NCBI RefSeq assembly: GCF_900095225.1
Contig: NZ_LT607424.1
Span: 115,713-179,712 of the forward strand
Reading direction: 5' to 3'
Source of the DNA: Pseudomonas sp. UMAB-08
Lineage (GTDB): Bacteria; Pseudomonadota; Gammaproteobacteria; Pseudomonadales; Pseudomonadaceae
Length of the DNA: 64,000 bases
Every line of letters starts with the position of its first letter. Positions within the stretch are counted from its first letter, which is position 1. This document shows positions 1-8,175 of the stretch, piece after piece. Below the pieces are notes generated by a model that saw nothing but the letters and a program-made list of their open reading frames with translations, did not search any database and had not been told where the DNA came from. The position numbers and the translations under genes were made by a program.

Positions 1-958
1 GCCAGTTCTGCGCATTGACTTCAAGTGTCGCCAGCCGCTGCTTTTCCAAGTCTTGCCGACGTTTGCGCTCCAGCACAATGTCGCGAACTCGCTGGCGCTC
101 CGCGTCTTCAATCGCCTGACGTTCATTGCGAACCAGAAACCCGACCGCTCTGGTGGCCATCAGACGAATGAGTTTGTTGAGCTGTTGCTCCACCGAGTGA
201 CGATCCGAATCCGTGATTTTTCCGCCATAACCCTCATCGGCCATCACCTGGAGTCGACCCGAAGGCGTAAATTGCCATTTCGGCCAATAGCTCCAGCCGC
301 TCTTGGCTTTTTCGGCTAACTGAGCAGCCGATGGCACATAATCCGAACGCAAAGATGGCTCATAAAAACGCAAGCGCAGCGCATCACCAAACATCACGAC
401 CTCGACTTGGTGTTTCCCTTGTTCAACGGTATACCCACGCTTCTCCAAAGCTTTCAGCAGCGTGTCCGCCACTTTCAGTGCGCGACTCTGTAATCCGGGA
501 GAAACCGAAATATTCAGCCCATTGCCGCGTGTCTGAGGCATTCCGCGCTGATCGATGATCGGGCGGACCAATGCCTCGCGCGCAGCCGCCACAACCGGAT
601 GCCACCCCTTGATGCGCTCCAGTACCACAATTTGGTTTTCCGGCTGTTGCTCAAAGATCAGCACCTGCTGAAGTCGACTGTCCACGACTTCGGCGGCCTC
701 GACCGGTTGGATCGGTTGCACTGTGGGGCGGTATAAATAGCTGGGATGGCCCACGTACTCACGCAGCTTGGGACGGGGGTGGACGCGTTTACCTGCCTTG
801 ACCTTGGCCCAATAGCCGCGCGGCGGCGTGCCGATTTGCAGGCGCGCGCAGAGCTTTTTCAGGCCGACGTCGGACAGGTTGTAGCGTGGCGCCACCAGCA
901 CCATCGGTTCGGACCAGATCTCATTGAGCAACTGGGCACGGTCATACAGTTCGGTCAT
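1..958 (-). CDS. Unknown transposon passenger protein, 3' end outside window
   Basis: An open frame of at least 319 codons starts at an ATG (958) and has no stop before the left edge, so the C terminus is missing. The protein opens MTELYDRAQLLNEIWSEP and carries an early stretch (about residues 28-50) rich in Lys and Gly, LKKLCARLQIGTPPRGYW, that could be a small DNA-binding fold. The last third visible (about 270-319) is dense in Arg, Glu and Gln and looks like a helical or coiled-coil region. I do not recognise the family. It lies 68 bp after the zinc-ribbon gene on the same strand and is probably co-transcribed with the transposition genes. The start is uncertain because the upstream ribosome-binding site is weak. 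Confidence 0.7.
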   Translation of the reverse strand, partial: MTELYDRAQLLNEIWSEPMVLVAPRYNLSDVGLKKLCARLQIGTPPRGYWAKVKAGKRVHPRPKLREYVGHPSYLYRPTVQPIQPVEAAEVVDSRLQQVLIFEQQPENQIVVLERIKGWHPVVAAAREALVRPIIDQRGMPQTRGNGLNISVSPGLQSRALKVADTLLKALEKRGYTVEQGKHQVEVVMFGDALRLRFYEPSLRSDYVPSAAQLAEKAKSGWSYWPKWQFTPSGRLQVMADEGYGGKITDSDRHSVEQQLNKLIRLMATRAVGFLVRNERQAIEDAERQRVRDIVLERKRRQDLEKQRLATLEVNAQNW

Positions 959-1026
959 GGCAGGCGTCCAAAGTGGTACCGAAAGGGCGGGCGGTAGTGC
1001 TCTCTCCCTGACGCGGAGTTAACGCG

Positions 1027-1317
1027 TTACGACTCACCCCAAAAATCATCACGCGCGACGCGGCCAAACTCCGGACCATCAGCCGCTGGTGCTTCATCAA
1101 ATAAGCGGGTAATTCGCCGCTCTTGGCGCAGGCCCGCCAGTGCCTGGAAAAAACACGCCTCACACAACCGCACGTGATAGCACTCACCATCATGCGTGGC
1201 GCCGTAACCCCAGGTAGCTTGCAGCGTACCGAACTGCTGACCATAGCCGGGTATTCGAGTGGCGCCGCCACAGACATCGCAGAAGACGTCGGCACTGCTC
1301 TGAGTAGGATCAATCAT
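1027..1317 (-). CDS. Small zinc-ribbon protein of mobile elements
   Basis: This is a 96-residue protein with two Cys-x-x-Cys pairs (Cys13/Cys16 and Cys52/Cys55), the pattern of a zinc ribbon, plus a further Cys46. The ATG at 1317 is preferred over the in-frame GTG at 1326 because an AGGAG sits 8 nt before the ATG and overlaps the GTG. It lies downstream of the antitoxin-like gene on the same strand. The function is unknown; a nucleic-acid-binding or protein-contact role is only an inference from the zinc-ribbon pattern. The charged tail (about 65-96) shows no further motif. Confidence 0.75.
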   Translation of the reverse strand: MIDPTQSSADVFCDVCGGATRIPGYGQQFGTLQATWGYGATHDGECYHVRLCEACFFQALAGLRQERRITRLFDEAPAADGPEFGRVARDDFWGES

Positions 1318-1648
1318 TGGCTTCACTCCTAAGTGTGTGGGGCGCTGGATATCGCAACGGAGACCTTCAAAGATTTAACCAAACCTCGATTATGCGCAGT
1401 GCGGTTCGACTCCACCGGCCCCGCGCACGGCATGGCCTGCAACCCATCGATGTCCCCATACCCACCCGTCCGGCACCGTGAAAAAAACCAATGCCCCGCG
1501 AAGACGACCAAGAACGAGGGGGGTGATGTTTACGTCTTGATGTCCTCGGGCGTGGTTTACGCGGCCGGTTGTCCTGGAACCAATGAATTAACCGTTCCGA
1601 TCCCTTAAAGGTTCAAGACCGAATGGCCCACTGCGCGCCCTCACAGCC
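1318..1648. other. 331-bp gap without a credible gene
   Basis: The stretch between the antitoxin-like gene and the zinc-ribbon gene carries only short open frames of unlikely composition. It is where a RES-domain toxin would be expected downstream of a ParS/Xre antitoxin, but nothing of that size (about 150 codons) is open on the minus strand. The ribosome-binding site of the zinc-ribbon gene lies at its low-coordinate end. No clear terminator or promoter was seen. Confidence 0.5.
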
Positions 1649-2086
1649 TCAGCTCAAGACCCCGTGCTCGATTTGCCCCACCAGCGTGAGTAACAGATTT
1701 CGTTCCACCGCTGTGCCCAGCAGCTCGTTCGGGCAACGGCCACCCAGGCCGTACTGCGGCGTGTCCATCCACTCATTGGCGTGGGCAACGTCGCCCCCCC
1801 ACAACTCGCACACGTGGCTAAAAACCTGGACGAATTGAAAGATCTGATCACTCTCGCCGGGCGTAAAGTGCCCCGACTGCCGTCGGCGGCGCAGCGTTGA
1901 GGAAGGCATCGACAACCGCTCCCGCAATTGCCGTGGCGTCAGTTGAAACACCTCACCCAATCGTTCAAAGACGCAGAAGGGGAAGCCGCTTCGAATCAGG
2001 GCAAGAAGCGCCTCGCCTTGCGCCGGAATACCTAACCGCGCCCAGAACGCGTCCTCAGTACTGCCGTCAAATACCCAATGGCGCAT
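1649..2086 (-). CDS. ParS/Xre-type antitoxin-like protein without partner toxin
   Basis: The 145-residue product has the layout of the Xre/MbcA/ParS antitoxin family: a central helix-turn-helix-like part (about 47-75, LTPRQLRERLSMPSSTLRRR) and a C-terminal toxin-binding part of the DUF2384 type (about 105-142, with WMDTPQYGLGG and a final helix). Family members normally neutralise a RES-domain NAD-degrading toxin encoded immediately downstream. Here no such gene follows. The ATG at 2086 has an AGAGGG 6 nt upstream and lies inside the end of the preceding small gene (20-nt overlap), so translation is probably coupled to the transposition genes. It may act as an orphan regulator of the element, which is inference. 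Confidence 0.8.
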   Translation of the reverse strand: MRHWVFDGSTEDAFWARLGIPAQGEALLALIRSGFPFCVFERLGEVFQLTPRQLRERLSMPSSTLRRRRQSGHFTPGESDQIFQFVQVFSHVCELWGGDVAHANEWMDTPQYGLGGRCPNELLGTAVERNLLLTLVGQIEHGVLS

Positions 2087-2339
2087 GTTCAGCCCTCTGC
2101 ATGGGTTGATCCTGCTTCAGTGCAGGCAAGAGCGCGAACCGAGCGTTGCGCCAGATTTGAATACGCACACCAGATACCGCGTGTCTCGCGTGTCTGGATA
2201 AGTCCGTGCGTGCGGGTAGAACGGGTTCCTTTTTCATGGACGTGGGCGCCACAAACTGTCGCGCGCGCTTCTTGACCGCCCCGGTGCTGAAACCAGCCTT
2301 ACTGGCGAGTGCAGAAGGGGACACCCCTTGGTTAACCAT
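2067..2339 (-). CDS. Small basic HTH-like protein coupled to tniQ
   Basis: This is a 90-residue basic protein. The start chosen is the ATG at 2339, which overlaps the tniQ stop (ATGGTTAA), an arrangement typical of translational coupling. Residues 5-28 (GVSPSALASKAGFSTGAVKKR) look like a short helix-turn-helix, and the rest is rich in Arg, Lys and His with no recognised domain. It sits where Tn7 carries tnsE and Tn6022-type elements carry a small tni gene, but no similarity to TnsE is visible. A role as regulator or accessory targeting factor is inference. It also overlaps the next gene by 20 nt. Confidence 0.65.
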   Translation of the reverse strand: MVNQGVSPSALASKAGFSTGAVKKRARQFVAPTSMKKEPVLPARTDLSRHARHAVSGVRIQIWRNARFALLPALKQDQPMQRAEHAPLGI

Positions 2340-4194
2340 TATCCATCCCTCTCTCCGATTCCTTTCGTTTATTCCATTGGGCTGCTGCAAGTAGCTGATC
2401 AATACTGAGCAGCAGGCCCCGCTGAATACCGGACGTAGCCTCGCCCGCCACGGCTTTCACATTCGCCGGCATCAATGCACGCAACAACCAAGGCGATTTC
2501 GTTCCCGTGCGATTTGCCAGGTCTGCCAGCACGGCATACTCAGCCATGAAATCGAGCAATGCAGACAACGGGATACGCGTTTGCAACGGCCCTCCCTGAG
2601 CAACAGAGGCGGTTTTAAGCAGACCTTGTCTGATCCAGCGTACGATATTTTCGTGTTTCCACCCGCGCAGCTTTACCAGCTCAGTAACGGTCAGCATGGG
2701 CTCTTGTGGCTCCTCATGAAGTTCGTGCTTGATCTCTGCCCAATCAAACCTAAGACCCGCCAGCCCATGAAGAGCCTGATTGTTCTCAACGGGTCGAATC
2801 TCAAGCGCCAGGATCTTTTGCAAGACGGAACAAATACGGTCCGAAGAAATACCGCGACGTACCGTAATGTCATGCAAGCCGATCAAGTGTTCGTCCGGTA
2901 TCGTGCGTCCACTTACCGCGCCGGTGAGGCGCCCAATCAGCAAATCCACGTCCCTAACGAGAAATTCACCCGAGACCAACGCAGGACGTTCTTTCTTGGT
3001 CTGCTTGCGCAAAGCCCCTGCTTGCATTAACCGTTCAAAGAGGATCTTCGACACCCCGAGCTGTTTGCGGGTTGCGGTCGCATCATAGTGGGCAAGGCGA
3101 TCACGACGCACTCGCTGCACCACCTCTTTATGAATTGAAACGAAGCGATTTTTGCCTCGCACGGTGAGCTTTCCATCGATTTCTCCCGTTGTAACCGCAG
3201 ACCGGACCAGCTCAGAACCAATACCAATTAACCGCCCGGCCTCTTCTGAGGTCAGCCAACACTTTTCTTGAAGATGCTGGGGATCAATCGTGGAAAGCCT
3301 GAGGTTCAAATGCCCGTCAAAATTACGAGTCAGGTGCTGGACCAATGCCTCCCTCAGACAATCATGTGCAGGATCGATATACAGTTGATGCAGTGCCCGG
3401 TACCAACCGCCGAGTCGTTTGGCCAACCCAGGCCCTTCGGTGCTCGCCAATCGAGCACCCAACGCTTCATTAAAGCGAGTTGGCCATTGCAGCAGCAGAT
3501 CAAAACCCGCCTGGCCCCATGCGATAACGTCATCGTCAGCCGCTCTGCCTCGTGAAGGCTTGGGCAAAAGCCCCCCCCGGCTCTCCTGGATAAAATGCTT
3601 ACCGAGCAGACAGAGGAGGTCGACGGTATCGCTGGACGGCGCTCCGGTGCTCCAGGTGGGCGGTAGCGATTGCCGGGCAACGTGCTCAACGCCAAGCAGC
3701 AGCGCAGACAGCGCCAGTGCTTGATCACTGGCGGGTAGGGTCGGACCCTGAGCATAGGGTTGACCACACGCGCAGTGATCAAGCGGACCATCGGCGCTGA
3801 CGCCTTGACCACAGGCCGCGCAGTTTGTCATGAGAAGAATGCCGTGGCGCGGGCATGCCGTCACCAGGATATGCGCCCAGCCAATGCGTTGATAAGGTTG
3901 CTCCCCCATACACGCGGAGCAGACTTTGCCATACTCAACGCTCTGGTATTTCAGGCGAAGCATTGGATTGTGATTGTCGGCGGAACATTGGCGAATGCCC
4001 AAGTCAGCAGCGTCGATCCTCAAGACACCGGCGAGCCGGGACAACTCGGTTTCACTGAAGGTCGGCCGGAATTTTATCCCGGAACTGCCCAGGAAAGCCT
4101 TCACTCCCGGCGCCAAGTTGCGCTCGCTGACACGTCGCAAAAAACCGTGCAATGACTCGTCCGTATAGGGTGTGAGACGAACGATCAGGTTCAT
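2332..4194 (-). CDS. tniQ: TniQ/TnsD-family target-selection protein
   Basis: The 620-residue protein has the N-terminal TniQ domain with paired zinc-binding residues (Cys92/Cys95, Cys114/His117, Cys125/Cys128, Cys141/Cys143). The long C-terminal part has several helix-turn-helix-like segments, including about 310-340 (LTSEEAGRLIGIGSELVR) and about 505-530 (LTVTELVKLRGWKHENIVR). In Tn7, TnsD of this family reads a fixed attachment site and recruits the ATPase TnsC. The size and multiple DNA-binding segments fit a dedicated TnsD rather than the short TniQ of Tn402 elements. Its target is not known from this sequence. It overlaps tnsC by 4 nt. Confidence 0.85.
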   Translation of the reverse strand: MNLIVRLTPYTDESLHGFLRRVSERNLAPGVKAFLGSSGIKFRPTFSETELSRLAGVLRIDAADLGIRQCSADNHNPMLRLKYQSVEYGKVCSACMGEQPYQRIGWAHILVTACPRHGILLMTNCAACGQGVSADGPLDHCACGQPYAQGPTLPASDQALALSALLLGVEHVARQSLPPTWSTGAPSSDTVDLLCLLGKHFIQESRGGLLPKPSRGRAADDDVIAWGQAGFDLLLQWPTRFNEALGARLASTEGPGLAKRLGGWYRALHQLYIDPAHDCLREALVQHLTRNFDGHLNLRLSTIDPQHLQEKCWLTSEEAGRLIGIGSELVRSAVTTGEIDGKLTVRGKNRFVSIHKEVVQRVRRDRLAHYDATATRKQLGVSKILFERLMQAGALRKQTKKERPALVSGEFLVRDVDLLIGRLTGAVSGRTIPDEHLIGLHDITVRRGISSDRICSVLQKILALEIRPVENNQALHGLAGLRFDWAEIKHELHEEPQEPMLTVTELVKLRGWKHENIVRWIRQGLLKTASVAQGGPLQTRIPLSALLDFMAEYAVLADLANRTGTKSPWLLRALMPANVKAVAGEATSGIQRGLLLSIDQLLAAAQWNKRKESERGMDNG

Positions 4195-5135
4195 GCGTGC
4201 TCCCTTTTTTGTGCGCCTTTGGGCACCGGTAGGCGTGCCTCGGTCAACATCCTGGCATACCCTTGGCCCAGCAGGCTTTCTACCGGGGGCTGGCCTTCAA
4301 AAGGGTTGAATTCGAGAAAGCCCGTGTTCACCGCCTCGGCATAGGCGCGCGCCATGGTTTTCTCGGTAATCAGGCGACCTTTTGCCAAATGCTCAGCGGC
4401 TTTAAACAACTTCACGAGCATGCCAAAGCGTCCGAGACACGCACCGTAGACCCGTCGGCCATAGTCAAGGTCCGAGGCATCGGGTGTCGTCCAGCCCGCC
4501 TCGGTAAAGGCCTCGGTCAGCGACAGGAGCGCGCGGCGAAATTCAAATTGCTCACCCTCGTGGTTCCAGTTATACGGCCTAAAATTAAACACGGCTTCTG
4601 AACGGTCACGCAGTTGCTCATTGCGCAGCAGCACCTCGTTCGCCAACGGCGATCCGGTCAGGACCAGCGTCAGGTTCATTTCTTCGGCCAGCACTTTTAG
4701 CCAGTCAGCCGCTTCGCGGGTCGCGGCCAAAGAACCGCGCTCAACAAAATGCTGCATCTCATCCAGAACGAGGATTTTGGTGCGTGTGATCTTGAGCAAC
4801 TCGCGCACCATTCTGGTCAGTTCTTCCGAGCTGGAGCGGTTGTAACGCGGCGACTTGAGCGCCTCCAGCACCGCGATAGGCAAAGACCTGCGGGTCGGGT
4901 TAACGGGTGACATAACCCGGAGTATCGGGATATGCCGGACCCCATCAATAACCGTTTCCGGATTATCAGCCAATACCGTTTTGATCAGCTCGGACTTGCC
5001 GACGCGCGTCGGGCCGAAGATGGGCAAGATCAACGTTTCGCCGTTGAGGCCACGCTCAACCGTGGATTCAAATCGGTCCAGCGCTTGCTTAAACGTCGCA
5101 TGTTCAATCAACGCGTATTTCGTTATCGAGGTCAT
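4191..5135 (-). CDS. tnsC: TnsC/TniB-family transposition ATPase
   Basis: This is a 314-residue AAA+ protein with Walker A GPTRVGKS (41-48) and Walker B LVLDEMQHF (122-130). Family members form ATP-dependent filaments on target DNA and link the TniQ targeting protein to the transposase. The length is close to TniB of Tn5053/Tn402-type elements and shorter than Tn7 TnsC (about 555), which is usual for compact Tn7-like elements. It overlaps tnsB and tniQ by 4 nt each, so the proteins are probably made in fixed proportion. Confidence 0.88.
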   Translation of the reverse strand: MTSITKYALIEHATFKQALDRFESTVERGLNGETLILPIFGPTRVGKSELIKTVLADNPETVIDGVRHIPILRVMSPVNPTRRSLPIAVLEALKSPRYNRSSSEELTRMVRELLKITRTKILVLDEMQHFVERGSLAATREAADWLKVLAEEMNLTLVLTGSPLANEVLLRNEQLRDRSEAVFNFRPYNWNHEGEQFEFRRALLSLTEAFTEAGWTTPDASDLDYGRRVYGACLGRFGMLVKLFKAAEHLAKGRLITEKTMARAYAEAVNTGFLEFNPFEGQPPVESLLGQGYARMLTEARLPVPKGAQKREHA

Positions 5136-7096
5136 TTGGCCTCTCCTTGAACTGATTTTGAACGGCGCGGCGCTGCCGACAACGTTGCTGTCGTCAATTG
5201 GATTTCATACACTGGGTCGATGACTTGTCGAGTAGGTTCTTGACGCTGGGTCTCCGACCGCTTGCGTTCGCGCTCTTGGCTTCGAGCGGCACGGTTGCGG
5301 TCTTTCATGCTCCCACCGACAGCTCTGGCGCCGCTTTCACGGAGCATTTGCACATGAGCAATCTGGTAATCCTCACCCGACAGCTCAGCATCCGATTTCC
5401 GGTGCGTGCTGCGAATCTTGCGCGCCTCTTCAAAACTGATCAGAGGCATCGCCGCAAAGCGGTTAAACGCTTCGATCAACACCCCGGCGTCGGCGGGATC
5501 CTCCACAAAAACGGCCCGGCAATCGAGCGGATTGAACCGCACCTTGACCTTGGTTTTCTCGCCCCGACGAGCATAAAGCTTGGCCAACGCCGGGCTGTTG
5601 TAAGTCATGGTGTCGAGGCCTACGCCTTCTCGACTCAACGTCATTTCGCGAGCTTGGTAGCGCAGGCAAGCATTCCTGAACTCTTCAGGGCCCGGTGGCG
5701 GCAAGACTACGTAGCGGTGTTTCAACAATTCCATTGCCCGTGCAGGCGAGCAACCGGGCTCGAAGCGATACTCCAGTCGTTGAAGCGGGGTGCGCATGTA
5801 TACGTTCGCTATCCAGCGGATGACCAAGGCCTCCAGCTCTGAAACGGTGTACAAGCGCTCTTTCATCGCGCGTCCGATGGGGTCACGCTCATACTTCGAC
5901 TGGGACTTCGTCGATCCTTGTAGTGTGTTGATCAATCCCAATTTCAGCGTGCCGAAGAACCGCTCGATAAAAGGCTTGGCTTGCGGTTTTCCAGCCATGG
6001 GGTAATCAATGGTGGTGTGCAGATAACGCAGTGCGTTAAGCACCAGTGCGCCATGATGTTCCTGCGCATTATCGAGCACCATGGTTTCAATCGCCGCTGG
6101 AGCCAACCAAGGATGATTGAGTTGATAGCGCTCGCTGAACGCCTGGCCCTTGGGCGAGAAACAAAATTCAAGCGCCGAGAGCACGAAATCCTGTGACGGT
6201 TTTTCGATACCGACCCGCACCATGACTATTGCGCCGGTAGCCGCATCCACCCCCGCATAGCAGGTAGCCTTACCTATCGGTTCGCCGTGCTCATCACAGC
6301 AAAAAATATCGAGCGGTGTCGCGTCGACTTCCACACGCTCGTAAGGGCGTTCGACCAGCAGCTTGCGGATTGCTGTTCGCATCTCCTGATCCCGAGTAGC
6401 TTTCGATACCCGGCCACAACTGATAAGCGTTTGCTCCAAAGCGCTAATACGGCGACAAACACTACGACGCGAAATGCCCCGAAATACAGTATTAAGTTGA
6501 GCCGCCCGGTCCCGGCATTGTTCATTGACCAGTTTGGTGATCTGACTGACGTTGAACTTGTCGGTGCTGAAATACCGCTGAAGGATTTCATCCGTCACGG
6601 TTTCATCAAAAACCAGGTCCTCTAGGGTGCGGAGCTGGCGTTTGTTTCCCCTCGCACTGAAACGGGGTGCCAATTGATCCGTTGCTCCTGAGAGAGCAGA
6701 CGATTTTCGCCAACGCTGAATCGTCCGAGTAGACGGTAGCGGCAGATGACGTTCAACGCAGCGCTCCTTGAGGCGTTCAATCGTTGCCTTCCACGAACAA
6801 CCGTCATGAATTTCTTCAACGTATTCGAGTAGCTCTAGGCGTTGGTCGAGCGAGCTGCGTTCGGTCTGCGTCAGGTTGCGCACCGGCATCGGTTGCATCG
6901 CGGAGGCAATGGGTCCGTAACTTGCTCGATATTGGCCTTGTGCGACGCGTTGCTGGAACTCGTCGGTGGTCAAGACAAACTCTTCGCCCTGGCTTCCCTG
7001 CAAGACGATCTGAGAAATTTCAGGACGAATGGAGACCACTCGGCGCACCTGATCGCGCTCAAGGAAGATGCTGTCGACTGCAAGAGCACGGCTCAT
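5132..7096 (-). CDS. tnsB: TnsB/TniA-family DDE transposase
   Basis: The 654-residue protein carries a retroviral-integrase-type catalytic core with Asp258 (in VEVDAT), Asp342 (VLDNAQEH) and Glu378 (PFIERFFGTL). The last two are separated by exactly 35 residues, the canonical D,D-35-E spacing. An N-terminal helix-turn-helix region for end binding is suggested around 85-135 and 205-225, and a Mu-transposase C-terminal beta-barrel follows around 470-540. TnsB cuts and joins the 3' ends of the element. The C-terminal tail (about 580-654), rich in Arg, Ser and Gln, is the usual place for contact with TnsC. All catalytic residues are intact. Confidence 0.92.
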   Translation of the reverse strand: MSRALAVDSIFLERDQVRRVVSIRPEISQIVLQGSQGEEFVLTTDEFQQRVAQGQYRASYGPIASAMQPMPVRNLTQTERSSLDQRLELLEYVEEIHDGCSWKATIERLKERCVERHLPLPSTRTIQRWRKSSALSGATDQLAPRFSARGNKRQLRTLEDLVFDETVTDEILQRYFSTDKFNVSQITKLVNEQCRDRAAQLNTVFRGISRRSVCRRISALEQTLISCGRVSKATRDQEMRTAIRKLLVERPYERVEVDATPLDIFCCDEHGEPIGKATCYAGVDAATGAIVMVRVGIEKPSQDFVLSALEFCFSPKGQAFSERYQLNHPWLAPAAIETMVLDNAQEHHGALVLNALRYLHTTIDYPMAGKPQAKPFIERFFGTLKLGLINTLQGSTKSQSKYERDPIGRAMKERLYTVSELEALVIRWIANVYMRTPLQRLEYRFEPGCSPARAMELLKHRYVVLPPPGPEEFRNACLRYQAREMTLSREGVGLDTMTYNSPALAKLYARRGEKTKVKVRFNPLDCRAVFVEDPADAGVLIEAFNRFAAMPLISFEEARKIRSTHRKSDAELSGEDYQIAHVQMLRESGARAVGGSMKDRNRAARSQERERKRSETQRQEPTRQVIDPVYEIQLTTATLSAAPRRSKSVQGEAK

Positions 7097-7821
7097 ACTC
7101 GCACCTTCAACAATTGAAGATGAGACAGGTCACCATGGGCGGCACAAACTTCGCTGGCAGATGAGAATAGCGGCATCGATAGATCCGCCTTCAGCAGCCC
7201 AGCAAGGAGCCCAGCGAGCAAGCCAACCCGGCCCGAGGACAGGCGCGAAGTGAGGTCCTCGGTCATCCAACGGGGGCAGGACGCGAGCAACACGTTGAGT
7301 TCTGCTTCCGCAGCTGAACGGATCGGCGCCAGATATCCCGCCCGCAACAAGTGAAGACTGCCCACCGCCCCCATTACTGTCAGAGACACCACGGTATCGG
7401 GGATAACCATGAAACCGATACCGTGTTGGCGCAGACAGGCCTCGACAGCCTTTCGCTTGGTCTCAAACTCTTCGACGAAGTTGGAATGCTTGGCATCGAT
7501 AGCCACCAGGCTCCCGTCATCAAGCTTGCACAAAAAATCAGGCGTGTAGAAACGCGCCTTGATGCCTGCCCGTGGTCGATAATGCTGACGAGAAGGCAAC
7601 ATCTCGTTGCTCTGTAATTCGAGCGAGAAGGGTTGCGCCGTAAGCTCGATGACACGTGGATCGATATCGAGCATCAGGCCGATATCGCGCTCCAGCGCGC
7701 TTTCAACGCGCAAATCTCCTCCTGGACATTTATTGGATTTAAACACAAGTGCACGCCTACCACGCCGAGTTCGGCGGGAAACATCTCTTGCGAAGTTAGA
7801 ACTATCAATGTCTCGGATCAT
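7093..7821 (-). CDS. tnsA: TnsA-family 5'-strand endonuclease
   Basis: This is a 242-residue protein with the TnsA nuclease pattern: Glu40 or Glu44 in the helix VESALERD, Asp95 in YTPDF and the Asp109-Ala-Lys111 motif in AIDAKH, the PD-(D/E)xK signature. A smaller C-terminal domain (about 160-242) corresponds to the TnsC-contacting part. TnsA cuts the 5' ends so that the element moves by cut-and-paste instead of forming cointegrates. Its presence separates this element from Tn5053/Tn402, which lack TnsA. It is the first gene of the operon, with the promoter and putative end repeats just upstream. Confidence 0.88.
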   Translation of the reverse strand: MIRDIDSSNFARDVSRRTRRGRRALVFKSNKCPGGDLRVESALERDIGLMLDIDPRVIELTAQPFSLELQSNEMLPSRQHYRPRAGIKARFYTPDFLCKLDDGSLVAIDAKHSNFVEEFETKRKAVEACLRQHGIGFMVIPDTVVSLTVMGAVGSLHLLRAGYLAPIRSAAEAELNVLLASCPRWMTEDLTSRLSSGRVGLLAGLLAGLLKADLSMPLFSSASEVCAAHGDLSHLQLLKVRV

Positions 7822-7889
7822 GCGGGTGTGCTCCTACGATGCACGGGAAAGTGTTATTCGCCGCAGGAGAAAGTCAAATCGACTTTAAT

Positions 7890-7950
7890 AGATAAGTAAC
7901 TGTGAATATTGTAACTTTTGTCAATTTATTATGTAACTAGACAAATTATA
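7890..7950 (-). repeat. Three AGTTAC-centred repeats, putative TnsB-binding sites
   Basis: Three similar stretches of about 20 bp share the core AGTTAC on the minus strand (plus-strand GTAACT at 7896-7901, 7911-7916 and 7933-7938), each within an AT-rich context that approximates AATTnnCnnAGTTAC. Direct repeats of this size next to tnsA are what TnsB sites look like at a Tn7-like right end. The outermost copy begins TGTC, fitting a transposon terminus near 7943. The middle copy contains TTGACA (7919-7924, minus strand), a possible -35 box for tnsA, so TnsB binding could repress its own operon. Function is inferred. Confidence 0.55.
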
Positions 7951-8175
7951 TGGGGCATTTCAACCAGTTAGAAAAACCATAAAATTACAGGCTTATATAA
8001 TAAACCACAAAGGTAGTCGCCATTTCAGACCAGCGGCCTACAACTAGCGTATATGAAGCTAAGGCTATCTATGCTGACCACTTTTACGAGTGGCCCGTTT
8101 AAGCATCCAGCATAGCGGGGCCATAAAAAGTATGCAATACTTTATTTTTGAAAAGCTCTGCCCCCTTGGACGCAT
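7951..8175. other. AT-rich gap between Tn7-like element and next gene
   Basis: About 225 bp with no gene. It contains AT-rich runs around 7975-8005 and 8120-8150. This is where the flanking target sequence of the Tn7-like element should begin and where the promoter of the methylase-like gene (ATG 8176) must lie. No convincing -35/-10 pair was found, and the ribosome-binding site before 8176 is weak (TTGGA). Confidence 0.45.

Larger units (their letters stand above)
1..7945 (-). mobile_element. Right-hand part of a Tn7-like transposon
   Basis: A minus-strand gene set tnsA-tnsB-tnsC-tniQ is followed by four smaller genes that run off the left edge. In Tn7-like elements tnsA lies next to the right end and transcription points inward, so the element should extend leftwards out of the window. 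The right end should then lie in the AT-rich gap 7822-8175, where three AGTTAC repeats end near 7943. The terminal bases TGTC (minus strand, 7943-7940) fit the usual TGT...ACA rule, but the exact end and the target duplication are inferred. The left end is not visible. Confidence 0.75.

Noticed and set aside
942..1313. Minus-strand frame of 123 codons overlapping the zinc-ribbon gene
   Set aside because: It overlaps a gene with a good ribosome-binding site and paired cysteines; only one of the two can be real.
1327..1648. Possible RES-domain toxin after the ParS/Xre-like gene
   Set aside because: No frame of adequate length or matching residues is open on the minus strand.
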